A stretch of 64,000 nucleotides of DNA from a halophilic archaeon (GCA_003298465.1 QNGA01000016.1:9858-73857), one strand, 5' to 3'. Positions 19,135 to 28,484 are shown, counted from the stretch's first letter. Notes: generated by a model from the sequence alone, not told the origin. Numbers and translations: made by a program.

Positions 19135-20226
19135 ATGAGCCGACGTAGTGACTCGACACGGCGGGACGGAGAGAGCGAATCGATTCCGATGCGAACGATC
19201 GACGATGCGGCGTACGGAAAACCGCCGACGAGCCGGATCAGGCGTCGGCTCACTCGGGCGAAACGGTGGATTCAACTCGATGCCGACCGCTGGCTCGTCA
19301 CCGGTTTCCTGTTGGGTCTGAGTTTTCTCGTGATTGTCCTCGTTGGTTCGTTTGGGCCGGTTCCCGTTCAGTCGTTTCTCACCGAGGGCATCTCGCCGGG
19401 GGCTGTCCTCGTCGAGCTTCTCAAGGCGATCGTCTCGGTTGTCGTGATCGTTCTCTCGATCAACCAACTCGTCTTGTCACCTGGACTTGGGCCCGTCGGT
19501 GAGCAACAGGACCGGTACGAACAGACGATGGAGTTGCGGGAGAAAATCGAAGAGCACACGGGGACTCGAACGAGTCCCTCCTCGCCGGCACGCTTTCTGT
19601 ACGTCCTCATGGAAGCGATCGTCCACCAGGCAGAGCAGCTTCGTGAGGTGACCGCCACGTCAGATAATCAACTGCTCCACGAGCAAACGAGTATGTTCAC
19701 CGAGTCCGTTATCACCGAAGCGACAAGTGTCGCTGCATTGTTAGCGGACAGCCGCTTCGGACGATTCGAGGTGACGTCCGCAGCGTTGCGGTTCGCGATA
19801 TCCGGAAAAGTTCGAACCCTACGTGACGTCCGTCAAACGCACGAACAGACGCTCTCCTCGACTGAGGCTGAGGTGTTCGACGAGATGGAGGAACTCCTCG
19901 AACTTTTCGCCGTTGCTCGCGAATATCTAAAAACCGTCTACATCCGTTCAGAGTACATCGGGCTCTCGGAAGGACTGCTCTATACCGGGTTACCATCGAT
20001 CGTTCTGACGTACTGTGCCGCCCAAATCTACGCACCCACGATCTTCGCCGGCCAATTTTTTGGCATCGAACATCAACTGCTGTTCGTGAGCGGGGCGGTA
20101 ACGGTCGCGCTCACTCCAATTATCCTTCTGATTGCATACGTATTTCGCCTGGCAGCGATGTCCCGATCGACGCTTTTCATCGGACCGTTTGCCGCCCAAT
20201 CGGCCAATAACCGTGAGACGAAGTAG
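19135..20226 (+). CDS. Membrane protein with central soluble helical domain, function unknown
   Basis: 363 residues from the ATG at 19135 (an in-frame TTG at 19120 is possible). Two membrane segments near the N-terminus (WLVTGFLLGLSFLVIVLVGS and VELLKAIVSVVVIVLSINQL), a soluble helical middle of about 150 residues rich in E and Q, then two more segments (LLYTGLPSIVLTYCAAQIYA and GAVTVALTPIILLIAYVFRL). This 2+2 topology with a cytoplasmic or external helical insert is not one I can tie to a named family. Monocistronic. Confidence 0.75.
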   Translation: MSRRSDSTRRDGESESIPMRTIDDAAYGKPPTSRIRRRLTRAKRWIQLDADRWLVTGFLLGLSFLVIVLVGSFGPVPVQSFLTEGISPGAVLVELLKAIVSVVVIVLSINQLVLSPGLGPVGEQQDRYEQTMELREKIEEHTGTRTSPSSPARFLYVLMEAIVHQAEQLREVTATSDNQLLHEQTSMFTESVITEATSVAALLADSRFGRFEVTSAALRFAISGKVRTLRDVRQTHEQTLSSTEAEVFDEMEELLELFAVAREYLKTVYIRSEYIGLSEGLLYTGLPSIVLTYCAAQIYAPTIFAGQFFGIEHQLLFVSGAVTVALTPIILLIAYVFRLAAMSRSTLFIGPFAAQSANNRETK

Positions 20227-20414
20227 AACGGCGCGCTGACCGAGCCTAGGCGTTTTCGAGGGTCCGAGAACAGCGGGCTAGGGCTCGCTGAGCCAGCGCT
20301 ACTGTCCGTTATACAAAGCGAAATCCGTCAAGCTTCGGAAGGTTGCCCCCGTGAACTCGCTCTCACCCATCTCGCTCATACCCTCGACAGACCTGACCGT
20401 TCGATGCGGTACGT

Positions 20415-20945
20415 TCAAAGATCGATAGATGCCACTACTTCGTGTTCTCTTCCATCAGCCGGTGGCCGAGTGATCGTAACGTTATCGACAGTGAAGTCCC
20501 ACTCGAAATCGTAGTCCAGCAGGAACGAAACGATGTCGCGAGTCCTCTCATCGTCGACGCTGAGCGCGAAACCCACGTGCGGAAACCACCGCTGCGGTTC
20601 GTAAAATGGCACTGACGCCGTTCCCAACTCCTCAACCGCCCGTACGACATCGGTGTGGAGTGCCGTGAGTTTGGGGGATTTGGCGACCGGGAGCCAGACG
20701 TGGTTTCCGGGGAAGATTCCGATACCATCTGTATGAACGGAAAACGGAGAGTGGTCTTCCGCAGCCTCCGTAACGGCGGCTTCGATGGTCGCTATATTGA
20801 CCTCGTCGTCCAGAGCGTACAGGGTAAAGTGCGGAAATGGATTGACATACCGGTCGATACCGAATTCATCCACTAACTCGTCCCAGATCGATTCGACGGT
20901 GCTGAAATACGGGTCGGGAAGCGTGGGTCCAATGATGGTAGGCAC
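20415..20945 (-). CDS. 2'-5' RNA ligase-like (2H phosphoesterase) protein
   Basis: 176 residues starting with GTG at 20943-20945. A good Shine-Dalgarno GGAGG lies 9 bases upstream and a TATA-like TTTTTATAG above that, so this transcript has a leader, unlike most neighbours. The 2H fold is indicated by H39-F-T41 (PHFTLYA) and the second motif around H123 (WFPHVGFAL). The second motif reads H-V-G instead of H-x-T/S, so one of the four catalytic residues is replaced. Relatives ligate or hydrolyse 2'-5' RNA links or cyclic phosphates; activity here is uncertain. Confidence 0.8.
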   Translation of the reverse strand: MPTIIGPTLPDPYFSTVESIWDELVDEFGIDRYVNPFPHFTLYALDDEVNIATIEAAVTEAAEDHSPFSVHTDGIGIFPGNHVWLPVAKSPKLTALHTDVVRAVEELGTASVPFYEPQRWFPHVGFALSVDDERTRDIVSFLLDYDFEWDFTVDNVTITRPPADGREHEVVASIDL

Positions 20946-21286
20946 AGTTCAAAACCTCCAGGAATCTATAAAAATATTTTCCTCCTGTCAGTCCGGGAAG
21001 CAATTCGCACACATACCTGACCGTTGTTTTAGCGCAGAGAGGGTCGAACTAGCGGGAGTTCAACAGAGCCAACGGACGACAACCGACGGCACAGTCTCTC
21101 GATTGCCCTAGAACGAAGGCACTCTCTCGCTCGATCCGGAGAGTTCTCTCGTGACGAACGAACTCGGATCACGGCAATGCGGACATCTTGTCGGAGGCAA
21201 GACCGAATTTCACCGAACCAACCAGTTCATAACTAAGCGAACGGCGCGTCTCCTACTACTACCCGTCACAGCGCGGGGGAAACACC
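20946..21286. other. Intergenic gap, 341 bp
   Basis: Between divergent genes. It holds the leader, Shine-Dalgarno and TATA of the RNA-ligase-like gene (about 20950-20990) and upstream sequence of the SnoaL gene. No coding-like frame. Confidence 0.55.
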
Positions 21287-21748
21287 ATGACGACAGCCGA
21301 AGACAACGAATCCGTCGCCCGACGGATTTTCGAAGAGGTCTGGCAGAATCACAACTACGACGTCATCGACGAGGTCGTCACCGAGGACTACGTCCTCCAC
21401 GACCCATCGATGCCGGAAGACACCGAGTGGCCCAGTGGCCGTGAGGGCTATCGGATGATGGCCGAGATGGGTGCGGACATCATCGACGGGCCGATCGAGA
21501 TCGAACAGATCATCCCGGCAGGGGACGACGTTGTGGTCCGCTGGAAGCAGACCGGCACTCACGTCGGAGAGATGGGGAACATCGAGCCCTCGAACGAAGA
21601 AGTGACCATCACCGGCATCGAAATCGATCGCTTCGAGGATGGCAAGCTCGCCGAAACCTGGCAGGAGGTCAATATGATGGGAATGCTCATGCAAATCGGG
21701 GCGATTCCGGAGGATCTCTTCGGTGAGGAGATGCCAACGGAAAGCTGA
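21287..21748 (+). CDS. SnoaL-like polyketide cyclase / ester cyclase family protein
   Basis: 153 residues, the usual length for the NTF2-like SnoaL fold: ARRIFEEVWQNHNYDVIDEV (start helix and entrance), DYVLHDPSMP, VVVRWKQTGTHVGEM and GIEIDRFEDGKLAETWQEVN are the characteristic segments. Members isomerise, cyclise or hydrolyse small hydrophobic substrates; many in prokaryotes have no known substrate. It converges with the SDR gene 40 bases downstream, so a shared pathway is possible but not shown. Confidence 0.85.
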   Translation: MTTAEDNESVARRIFEEVWQNHNYDVIDEVVTEDYVLHDPSMPEDTEWPSGREGYRMMAEMGADIIDGPIEIEQIIPAGDDVVVRWKQTGTHVGEMGNIEPSNEEVTITGIEIDRFEDGKLAETWQEVNMMGMLMQIGAIPEDLFGEEMPTES

Positions 21749-21789
21749 CCGGGAAACAAACAGTACACGCCCGATTTGGTGCGGTCCGC

Positions 21790-22572
21790 TCAGGACTTGC
21801 TGCCCCACCCGAACGAGAGCCAACCCCCGTCCGGGTGGAGGATTTCGCCGGTCATGAAGTGCTCCTTCTCTGCGAGGAACGCCGCGCAATTCGCGACTTC
21901 TTCGGGGGTACCGAACCGGCCGAGCGGGGTTCGGTCGATGACGTCCTGCTCGTCGAAGCCGATCTGGTCCTGCGCATCGTCGACCATTTCGGTCCGGATG
22001 TAGCCCGGCGAGATGGCGTTGACCTGGATGTCGTGTTCGGCCCATTCGACGGCCAAGCAGCGGGTGAGGTTGTTGATCCCGCCCTTCGACGTGTTGTAGG
22101 GGGTTCGGCCGGTCTGGCCCTGTTCTCCCATCATGCTGGAGACGTTGATGATGCTCCCGCCGGTGCCCTGTTCGATCATCTGCCTTCCGGCCAGTTGTGC
22201 GCCGCTGAAGGCGCCCGTCAGGTTGACGTCAATGACCTGTTGCCAATCGGAAAGCGACATCTCCTCCGCCGGGCCGCGAATGTTGATGCCCGCGTTGTTC
22301 ACCCATACGTCGAGTGAACCGTACTTTTCGACGGTTTGGTCGACGAGCGCGCCGAGCGAGTCGGCGTCCGTAACGTCGGCTTCGATGGGGACGACGGACT
22401 CAGTCCCGGTTTCGTCCGCGATTTTGTCCGCGCCCTCCGCCGCTCGATCCTGCGAGCGCGAATTGACGACGACGTTCGCACCGCGGGACGCAAACTCCCG
22501 CGCGATTGCGAAACCGATACCGCTGCTCGATCCCGTTACGACGGCGGTCTGGTCGTGCAACGTACTGGTCAC
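21790..22572 (-). CDS. SDR family oxidoreductase (glucose/3-ketoacyl dehydrogenase type)
   Basis: 260 residues, a complete classical SDR. The nucleotide-binding TGSSSGIGFAI begins near residue 13, the NNAG motif is in VWVNNAGINIRG, the catalytic Ser in IINVSSMMGEQ and the Tyr/Lys pair in YNTSKGG; PGYIRTEM and the C-terminal DGGW follow as usual. An NAD(P)-dependent oxidation or reduction of an alcohol or ketone in the cytoplasm is expected; the substrate cannot be stated. Convergent with the SnoaL gene. Confidence 0.93.
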   Translation of the reverse strand: MTSTLHDQTAVVTGSSSGIGFAIAREFASRGANVVVNSRSQDRAAEGADKIADETGTESVVPIEADVTDADSLGALVDQTVEKYGSLDVWVNNAGINIRGPAEEMSLSDWQQVIDVNLTGAFSGAQLAGRQMIEQGTGGSIINVSSMMGEQGQTGRTPYNTSKGGINNLTRCLAVEWAEHDIQVNAISPGYIRTEMVDDAQDQIGFDEQDVIDRTPLGRFGTPEEVANCAAFLAEKEHFMTGEILHPDGGWLSFGWGSKS

Positions 22573-22625
22573 AGAGGGGGGCTATCGCGCCGCGGTTTTA
22601 TTATTCCGATTTGCCGGCGATATTT

Positions 22626-22952
22626 TCACGTCAATTCGCGAGAATCGTCGGAAGTCGTGGGGATAATCGTTGAAGAATAGGGCAACCGGTCGGTGAACAC
22701 GATAACGGGGTGGTCGAAGTCGAAGACTATTTTCTGTGCGGCGTCGCCAACGAGCGCTTTTCCGGTCGGAGACCACCGGCGTCCGGTGATATCGACGTGG
22801 TCGCAGCCGTACCCCTCGGCGGCGTCGAGGATTTTCTCTCCCTTAATGTCGAGGAAGCCCGTCACCTGGTACTCGACGTCGAGGTCCGAGAGCACCTCGT
22901 CACCGACGTCGCGGGCGAAATTGCGCCGCTTCCGAGATCGATGGCCGACCAC
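22626..22952 (-). pseudogene. Degraded universal stress protein (UspA C-terminal part)
   Basis: The frame reads EVLSDLDVEYQVTGFLDIKG, CDHVDITGRRWSPTGKALVG and FDFDHPVIVFTD, the C-terminal half of a UspA domain with a nucleotide-binding loop (GRRWSPTGKALVG). The N-terminal half is missing. Just upstream the reading slips: SEAAQ in one frame leads into FARDVGDEVLS in another, suggesting a frameshift near 22923-22930. At the end the frame runs on past the usual stop into unrelated codons. Probably non-functional. Confidence 0.55.
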
Positions 22953-23035
22953 GAAGACGAATTACCCGACGACCGGCCGTCGGCATAACGAATCTTTCGA
23001 AGTGCTCACTGATACCCTCTCGTCGGCCTCATCGC

Positions 23036-23761
23036 CTACGGAAACGACGCGTCGACGACGTCGTTCGTCAGCGTTCCGACGCCATCGTACGTTATCTCGA
23101 CGGTTTCGCCCGGTTCGACGAGACCGGGATTCGCCGGGCTACCGAACGCGATACAGTCGCCCGGACGGAGAGTGAACCGCTCCGAGAGATGCGCGACGAG
23201 TTCGTACGGGTCGAACAGCATCAGCTCCGTGTTCGCCTCCTGCCGTTTTTCGCCGCCGACGTACGTCTCCATGTCGATGTTCGTCGGGGTGACATCGGTT
23301 TCGATCCACGGCCCGAGCGGTGCAGAGCCGTCGAACGCTTTTCGCGCGGTGCGGCCGACCTGGTCGAGCGCGTCGACGTCGTTCATGACGGTGTACCCGC
23401 GAACTACCTCGGGCACCTCCTCGGGTGTCACGTCCCGACACCGCTCATCGATGACGGCCGCCAGTTCGCCGGCGTACGTGAGTTCGTCAGTCCACGACGG
23501 ATACGAAATCGACTGGCCGTCCGCGACGATACTCGCCGGGGGCTTGATGAAGAAGTCCGGCTCCTCCGGACGTTCGTACTCCATCTGTTCGAGCGTCTCG
23601 GCGTAGTTGCGGCCGACGCAGTAGAGTGCACTCGGTTCGCAAGGCGGGAGAAGCCGACCATCGACACCGACCTCGTAGATACCATCGGTGGCGTAAATGG
23701 TGCCTTCGTCGTACCTGCCGGCAACGGGGCCGTCCGGAGTGAGCAATCGTGCAAACCGCAT
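23036..23761 (-). CDS. Fumarylacetoacetate hydrolase (FAH) family protein
   Basis: 241 residues from the ATG at 23759-23761, the natural start of the family (MRFARLLTPDG). FAH-fold landmarks are present: YCVGRNYAETLEQM, FFIKPPASIV, GYTVMNDVDALD and FDGSAPLGPWIETD. FAH enzymes cleave or decarboxylate C-C bonds of beta-diketo acids with a divalent metal held by E-x-E and D. Here the segment is TYAGELAAVI: the first metal-ligand Glu is Ala97 while Glu99 is kept. Either the metal site is altered or this is a subfamily with other activity. Confidence 0.85.
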   Translation of the reverse strand: MRFARLLTPDGPVAGRYDEGTIYATDGIYEVGVDGRLLPPCEPSALYCVGRNYAETLEQMEYERPEEPDFFIKPPASIVADGQSISYPSWTDELTYAGELAAVIDERCRDVTPEEVPEVVRGYTVMNDVDALDQVGRTARKAFDGSAPLGPWIETDVTPTNIDMETYVGGEKRQEANTELMLFDPYELVAHLSERFTLRPGDCIAFGSPANPGLVEPGETVEITYDGVGTLTNDVVDASFP

Positions 23762-24126
23762 ACGCTTGTCTGCCACGCTCCGGCGCAAAAACCCAGTGAT
23801 TGCGCTCCAGCGCACGTAAAGGCTCACACTGGGCCCTACTTCGACGACGACGTCACCAGTTCCTCACGGCATTCTACTGGTGAACTCCGGTCGTATACCG
23901 ACTGTAGCTGACGTGTCAATCGGTGCTCGACGACGGCCCATATGCAATGATAGTCCGGCCGAACCGCCCCGACCACGCTTCCGGGTTAAACGAGCAACTC
24001 GTTGACGATAGCGAGCGTCTCGAAGTGAGCGAGACTGCTGTCCGATGCGGTCGGGAAGCAGTATTTCGGGTCGACCGACCAGCCTGCGCTACACTATTGT
24101 GGCTGCCGTGCCTTCCCTTGTACACG
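23762..24126. other. Intergenic gap, 365 bp
   Basis: Between divergent FAH and MEDS genes. The frame of the MEDS gene is open through most of it but encodes a Cys/Arg/Leu-rich stretch unlike the protein proper. No repeats seen. Confidence 0.5.
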
Positions 24127-26565
24127 ATGACCAACGACCCAGGTCCGAACGGGCCGAGTTCTAATACTCCTCACTCGGTCCGTTCACGGCACGTCCCCGG
24201 AAGTGCTGCCGCTGACCGTTTCGAGTTCGATTCCAACGTCGAGGAAACCGATCCCCATCACCACATCGCGATCCTCTACGAGACTCCTCAACAACAGTTC
24301 GCCGCCGTAGTGCCGTACATCCGCGATGGCCTCGAACGCGGCGACCGGTGTCTCTATATCTACGATGACAACGACAGAGAGGCGGTCGAGGCGGCGATGC
24401 GCGAAGCGGGCATCGACGTCGATGCTGCCGTCGCGTCCGGCGATCTCTCCTTTCACTCGAAAGACGACTCTTTCCTACAGGATGGCGATTTCGAGCCGGA
24501 CGACACCATCGACTTCGCAACCGAGACCATCCGTGAGGCGACCGAGGAGGACGGCTACGACGCCGTTCGCATAACCGGCGAAATGACGTTCGTGCTCGAC
24601 GGTGATCACGACGTCGAACAGATGATCGAGTACGAACACGCGCTCAACGACGTGTTCGGAACGCGACCCGTTCTCGGCATCTGCCAATACAACGTCACGC
24701 ATTTCGACCCCGAAATACTCAATCAGATCATCCGTGCCCATCCCAATCTCGTCTACGACGGCACGGTCAGACGAAACTTCTACTACCTCCCGTCCGAGGA
24801 GATCACCGGCGGGGAGCACTCGCCCACTGACCAGTCGGTACAGTCGCTGCTCGATCGAGTGACGGCGTACGAGCAGCTCCAGCGGCGCGAACAGGGATTG
24901 AGCGCGCTCAGTGACGCGACACAGGAGTTGATGCAGCTCGACGCCGGTAACATCACCGGCCGGATCGGCGACATCGTCCGGGAGGTGCTCGACGTCACGT
25001 TCGCCTCGGTCTGGGTGTACGACGAAACGACCGGGGAACTCGAACTACAGAGCGGCAGTACCAGGGACTACCAGACCGCCACTACTCTCGCCGACCGTTA
25101 CGAAGAGCGTGCGTGGCAAGCGTTCGTCACGGGACAAACCGAAGTGCTCGACAAACTGTCACCCGACATCAGCGCTGACCCATCGCAACACCAACTCCAG
25201 AGCGGGATTGTCGTCCCGTTTGGCAGACACGGTGTCTTCTGTGCCGGGTCGATTCATCCAAACGTTTTCGACGACCCGACGGTCGAGATGGCGAACACCG
25301 TCGGGGCAAACATCGAAACCGCTCTGGACCGCGCCGACCGTGAACGGACAGTGGAAGAGCGGAACGAGAAACTGGAACGACTTAACCGTATCAATCAGGT
25401 CATCCGGGAGATCGGCGAAGCACTGGTAGAAGCCGATACGCGGGACGATATCCAAGAGATGGTTTGTGAACGGCTCGCGGCGGCCGACCCGTACCGATTC
25501 GTCTGGATCGGCGAACGAGACGTAGAGACCGACACCGTCACGCCACGGGCATCGGCAGGCGGCCACGACGGATATCTCGACGGCGTCACTATCACGACGG
25601 ATGAGAACGGGCCCACTGAACGAGGGCCAATCAGCACGGCGCTGCAAACGCAGACGGTACAACACGTCCAGGACGTACTGATTGACCCGGCGGTCAAACC
25701 GTGGCGAGAAGCGACGCTCGCGCATGGCTTCCGCTCGTGTATCAGCGTCCCGCTCGTCTACGAACAAACGTCCTACGGCGTTTTGACACTGTATTCGGGC
25801 GAACCGAACGCCATCGACGAGATGGAACGAGACGTACTGGCGGAACTCGGCGAAACTATCGCTCATTCCATCGATGCTGCAGAGACCAGAGAAACGCTGC
25901 AGACGGATACCGTCACCGAGCTGACGTTGAGTGTGCAGGAGTTAGACGACGTCCTCGGTTGTCTCGCTCGCGAGGTCGGCTGTGAAATCGAGTTCGACGG
26001 ACTCGTCCAGAGCGATGGCCCGGTCCATCACTTCTTTACGACCCGAGACACCGACCCGGACGCAGTGGTGGCGAGTGGTAGCCAGATTGACGGAATCACT
26101 GACACAGAGCTTATCAGTCGCGACGAGACTCATTGCACCTTCGAGGCGACCGTTACCGAGCCGACGCTCGCCTCGCGCGTCGTCGACCAGCAGGCTGTCC
26201 TCCAATCGTTCACGATCACCGACGAGACCAGTACGCTCGTCGTCGACCTCCCGCCCACTACCGAGGTCCGTGAGTTCGTCGAAATGGTTCGGTCGGTCTA
26301 CCCCGGAACCGACCTCGTGACACGCCATACGCGAAACCGGTCCATTGCATCACAGCAAGATTTGCGCGACACGCTCGATGACCGGCTGACTGACCGTCAA
26401 CGGGAGATTCTGGAGATGGCCTACTTGAGCGACTTCTTCGAATCCCCACGTACGCGAACCGGCAACGAACTCTCTACGGCACTGGATATCTCTCAGCCGA
26501 CGTTCGCGCACCACCTTCGAGAGGCCCAGCGCAAACTCTGTGAACTCGTGTTCGAGAACGCATGA
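24127..26565 (+). CDS. MEDS-GAF-GAF-HTH_10 sensor-regulator
   Basis: 812 residues from the ATG at 24127 (MTNDPGPNG). Domains in order: a MEDS domain (about 43-205; HIAILYETPQQQFAAVVPYI, GDRCLYIYDDND, TRPVLGICQYN), which relatives use to bind small or C1 ligands; a GAF domain (about 260-395); a second GAF (about 415-560; RFVWIGERDVETDTVTPRAS); the bacterio-opsin-activator associated domain (about 585-740); and a C-terminal HTH_10 (LTDRQREILEMAYLSDFFES, ALDISQPTFAHHLREAQRKL). There is no histidine kinase or receiver domain, so it is a one-component regulator sensing ligands directly in the cytoplasm. Target genes unknown. Confidence 0.88.
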   Translation: MTNDPGPNGPSSNTPHSVRSRHVPGSAAADRFEFDSNVEETDPHHHIAILYETPQQQFAAVVPYIRDGLERGDRCLYIYDDNDREAVEAAMREAGIDVDAAVASGDLSFHSKDDSFLQDGDFEPDDTIDFATETIREATEEDGYDAVRITGEMTFVLDGDHDVEQMIEYEHALNDVFGTRPVLGICQYNVTHFDPEILNQIIRAHPNLVYDGTVRRNFYYLPSEEITGGEHSPTDQSVQSLLDRVTAYEQLQRREQGLSALSDATQELMQLDAGNITGRIGDIVREVLDVTFASVWVYDETTGELELQSGSTRDYQTATTLADRYEERAWQAFVTGQTEVLDKLSPDISADPSQHQLQSGIVVPFGRHGVFCAGSIHPNVFDDPTVEMANTVGANIETALDRADRERTVEERNEKLERLNRINQVIREIGEALVEADTRDDIQEMVCERLAAADPYRFVWIGERDVETDTVTPRASAGGHDGYLDGVTITTDENGPTERGPISTALQTQTVQHVQDVLIDPAVKPWREATLAHGFRSCISVPLVYEQTSYGVLTLYSGEPNAIDEMERDVLAELGETIAHSIDAAETRETLQTDTVTELTLSVQELDDVLGCLAREVGCEIEFDGLVQSDGPVHHFFTTRDTDPDAVVASGSQIDGITDTELISRDETHCTFEATVTEPTLASRVVDQQAVLQSFTITDETSTLVVDLPPTTEVREFVEMVRSVYPGTDLVTRHTRNRSIASQQDLRDTLDDRLTDRQREILEMAYLSDFFESPRTRTGNELSTALDISQPTFAHHLREAQRKLCELVFENA

Positions 26566-26927
26566 GAACGTCCGCCGTTCGGCCGCTGGCACTGTTCCGT
26601 ATGCTCCGTCCCACTGGCGTTGTTCCGTTTACCCGATTGACTCTAGATAGTGAGCCCCTCCCCGAGAGCAAGATTCAGATGCTAGAAGTAGCTCTTTTCC
26701 AAATAGCACCCACACAGTATAGGTATGATATTCGGGGCTAATGAAAAACCAAACTGTTCGAACTCCCTCCCCTCACTCTTTCTCGACGTATCCGTTCGTT
26801 CACCGTCGGTCGATCTCTCCTTTGACCAACTGCATCAGCACGCATGGAACTCACGAGATGAACGGGACATTCCCACCACGAGGACAGGGACCGCCGGCAT
26901 CGAGACCAACGGGAGGTCAGCCACATC
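26566..26927. other. Intergenic gap, 362 bp
   Basis: No clear coding frame. The last bases hold a Shine-Dalgarno GGGAGGTC (26911-26918) for the gene at 26928. Confidence 0.5.
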
Positions 26928-27260
26928 ATGAGTAGTTCTAATTTCCTGACGCAGGCGTCGTTAGAGACGACTTTCGACGTTCTCGCAAAAACGTACCGAC
27001 GGAGACTCCTCATGACACTGCTAGCGCACAGTTCACAGGACGACGACCAGTGGATTCCAGCCGAGGTTGTCGTATCGACCGAGGATATCGATCGACCGAC
27101 GGTCTCCATGACACATGTACATCTGCCGAAACTCGAGGACATGGGGTTCATCGAATGGGACCGGGACGCCAACAAAGTACGAAAAGGCCCGCAGTTCGAG
27201 GAGGTTCGGCCACTGCTGCAGCTGTTAGATGACCACGCTGACGAATTTCCCGAAGGGTGA
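26928..27260 (+). CDS. Winged-helix DNA-binding protein (DUF7344 type)
   Basis: 110 residues starting at the ATG at 26928, 9 bases after a strong Shine-Dalgarno. The sequence TTFDVLAKTYRRRLLMTLLA and VSMTHVHLPKLEDMGFIEWD is the haloarchaeal DUF7344 winged helix: a small cytoplasmic transcription factor with a helix-turn-helix and a wing. It is followed on the same strand, 70 bases on, by the broken HTH gene at 27332-27634. Confidence 0.8.
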   Translation: MSSSNFLTQASLETTFDVLAKTYRRRLLMTLLAHSSQDDDQWIPAEVVVSTEDIDRPTVSMTHVHLPKLEDMGFIEWDRDANKVRKGPQFEEVRPLLQLLDDHADEFPEG

Positions 27261-27331
27261 CGTCGAGATACACTCGACGGGTGGGAGAGAACGGACGGCA
27301 CAAGGATACACACGGTACCGTCTAGCTTCGA

Positions 27332-27634
27332 GTCAAGGACCGTATCGTGCAGGCGAGGCAGACCACGACGACGATTGCTGACGTGAGTCAGACGACGATT
27401 CGCCAGCATCTCCAGCAACTCGTCGACGTCGGTATCGTCGAAGAGGTCGTGCTTCTGAAAGACTGACGGCAAAACGACTTCCCATACAGGTTCTACGGAC
27501 TCAGTGAGGACGGACACGCATTCCTCGACGACCACGGCCTACTGCGCGCCGAAGAAATGCTGTAAGACATCTATGACCGAGTTGAGAAGACCGACGCTAT
27601 AAAGCGCTATCAAGCCGCGCCACGTCCCCAGTAA
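27332..27634 (+). pseudogene. Winged-helix regulator gene with two in-frame stop codons
   Basis: One reading frame without any shift reads ADVSQTTIRQHLQQLVDVGI, then a TGA at 27464-27466, then PYRFYGLSEDGHAFLDDHGL, a TAA at 27563-27565, and DIYDRVEKTDAIKRYQAAPR before the final TAA at 27632-27634. This is the architecture of a common haloarchaeal ArsR-like winged helix (HTH, wing, FYGLTEDG strand, helical C-terminus ending NAPRP). Both stops are one base from CGA/GGA and CAA respectively. The N-terminal helix is also missing, with a TAG just before 27326. Dead gene; see findings. Confidence 0.7.
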
Positions 27635-27891
27635 TGAACGACCGCTGTTATCGACGACTCTCGTCTTTGGACGGAGGCGCAGTCCGATCATCTCCTTCCC
27701 CGAGTCTGCTACCTGTAAATTCCTCTTGGGGGTCGGGCGATTCGTCGAAATACGTCTCGGCGAGAATCACGAGTTAGCGGCGCTATAGGACGCTGAACAC
27801 GACACACCCAAGAACTCTATCGGTTCAGGACCGATATACAGGAATCTTGACCGCCCCGTTCCCGATACGGGTAAATTTAAGTTACGACGAG

Positions 27892-27906
27892 TGTATCAAT
27901 GATACA
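27892..27906. promoter_or_regulatory. Palindrome TGTATCA-A-TGATACA at uspA start
   Basis: A perfect 7-1-7 palindrome whose last base is the A of the uspA ATG. The A/T box AAATTTAAG (about 27873-27881) lies directly upstream, so the palindrome covers the predicted transcription start. The identical 16-base sequence GTGTATCAATGATACA, read in gene orientation, also lies on the symporter start at 31361. Confidence 0.7.
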
Positions 27907-28349
27907 TGGCACTTGAAACGATACTTCTCGCCAGTAGGCCCGGTGATGAAGGTCAGGGAACGAAACTTGCGCAGACGTTGGTCAATATTGCGAAGCCAGC
28001 AAACTCCCGTGTGGTGGTCGCCCAGGTGTTTACGGAAGAAGAATATGACAATACTATAACTAGTCTTGGGGTCGACGACGATCCCGAGATAACACCCGAA
28101 AGGATAGCAAACCAACACGGGACGTTCCGTGCCATCGTTGACCGGTTGGACTCCGAGGGACTCGATTACGAACTGAGTACTGCCACCGGACCACACGCTG
28201 ACACCATCGTTGATCTCGCGGCTGACGCAGACCTCGTCATCATCGGTGGACAAAAACGGTCGCCGACCGGAAAAGCCATTTTTGGGTCGACGACGCAGGA
28301 CGTGCTTCTCTCTGCACCTTGCCCGGTGGTGTTCGTCCGCCGAGAGTGA
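27906..28349 (+). CDS. Universal stress protein (UspA family)
   Basis: 147 residues, a single Usp domain of normal length: METILLASRPG-like start, long amphipathic middle, and the ATP-type loop GGQKRSPTGKAIFGSTTQDV followed by the last strand PVVFVRRE. Such proteins bind nucleotide and modulate stress responses or a partner transporter. It converges with the MFS/DASS pair and carries on its start codon the same palindrome as the DASS gene, implying joint control. Confidence 0.9.
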   Translation: MALETILLASRPGDEGQGTKLAQTLVNIAKPANSRVVVAQVFTEEEYDNTITSLGVDDDPEITPERIANQHGTFRAIVDRLDSEGLDYELSTATGPHADTIVDLAADADLVIIGGQKRSPTGKAIFGSTTQDVLLSAPCPVVFVRRE

Positions 28350-28484
28350 GCAGCGACGATCGTGCCGAGTGATCTCGTTTTAATCGTCGAAATCTCTCCC
28401 TTGCCTGGCGGAGAACGCCGGTGATATTCGAGTGCGTCGTCTTCGAGCGTCATTGGGTATCGCCTCGTCGTTGAGACAGCAGTC

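Noticed and set aside
27332..27634. Selenocysteine or stop-codon readthrough in the winged-helix gene
   Set aside because: Two different stop codons (TGA, TAA) are involved, no SECIS-like hairpin is visible and haloarchaea are not known to recode them. Decay is simpler.
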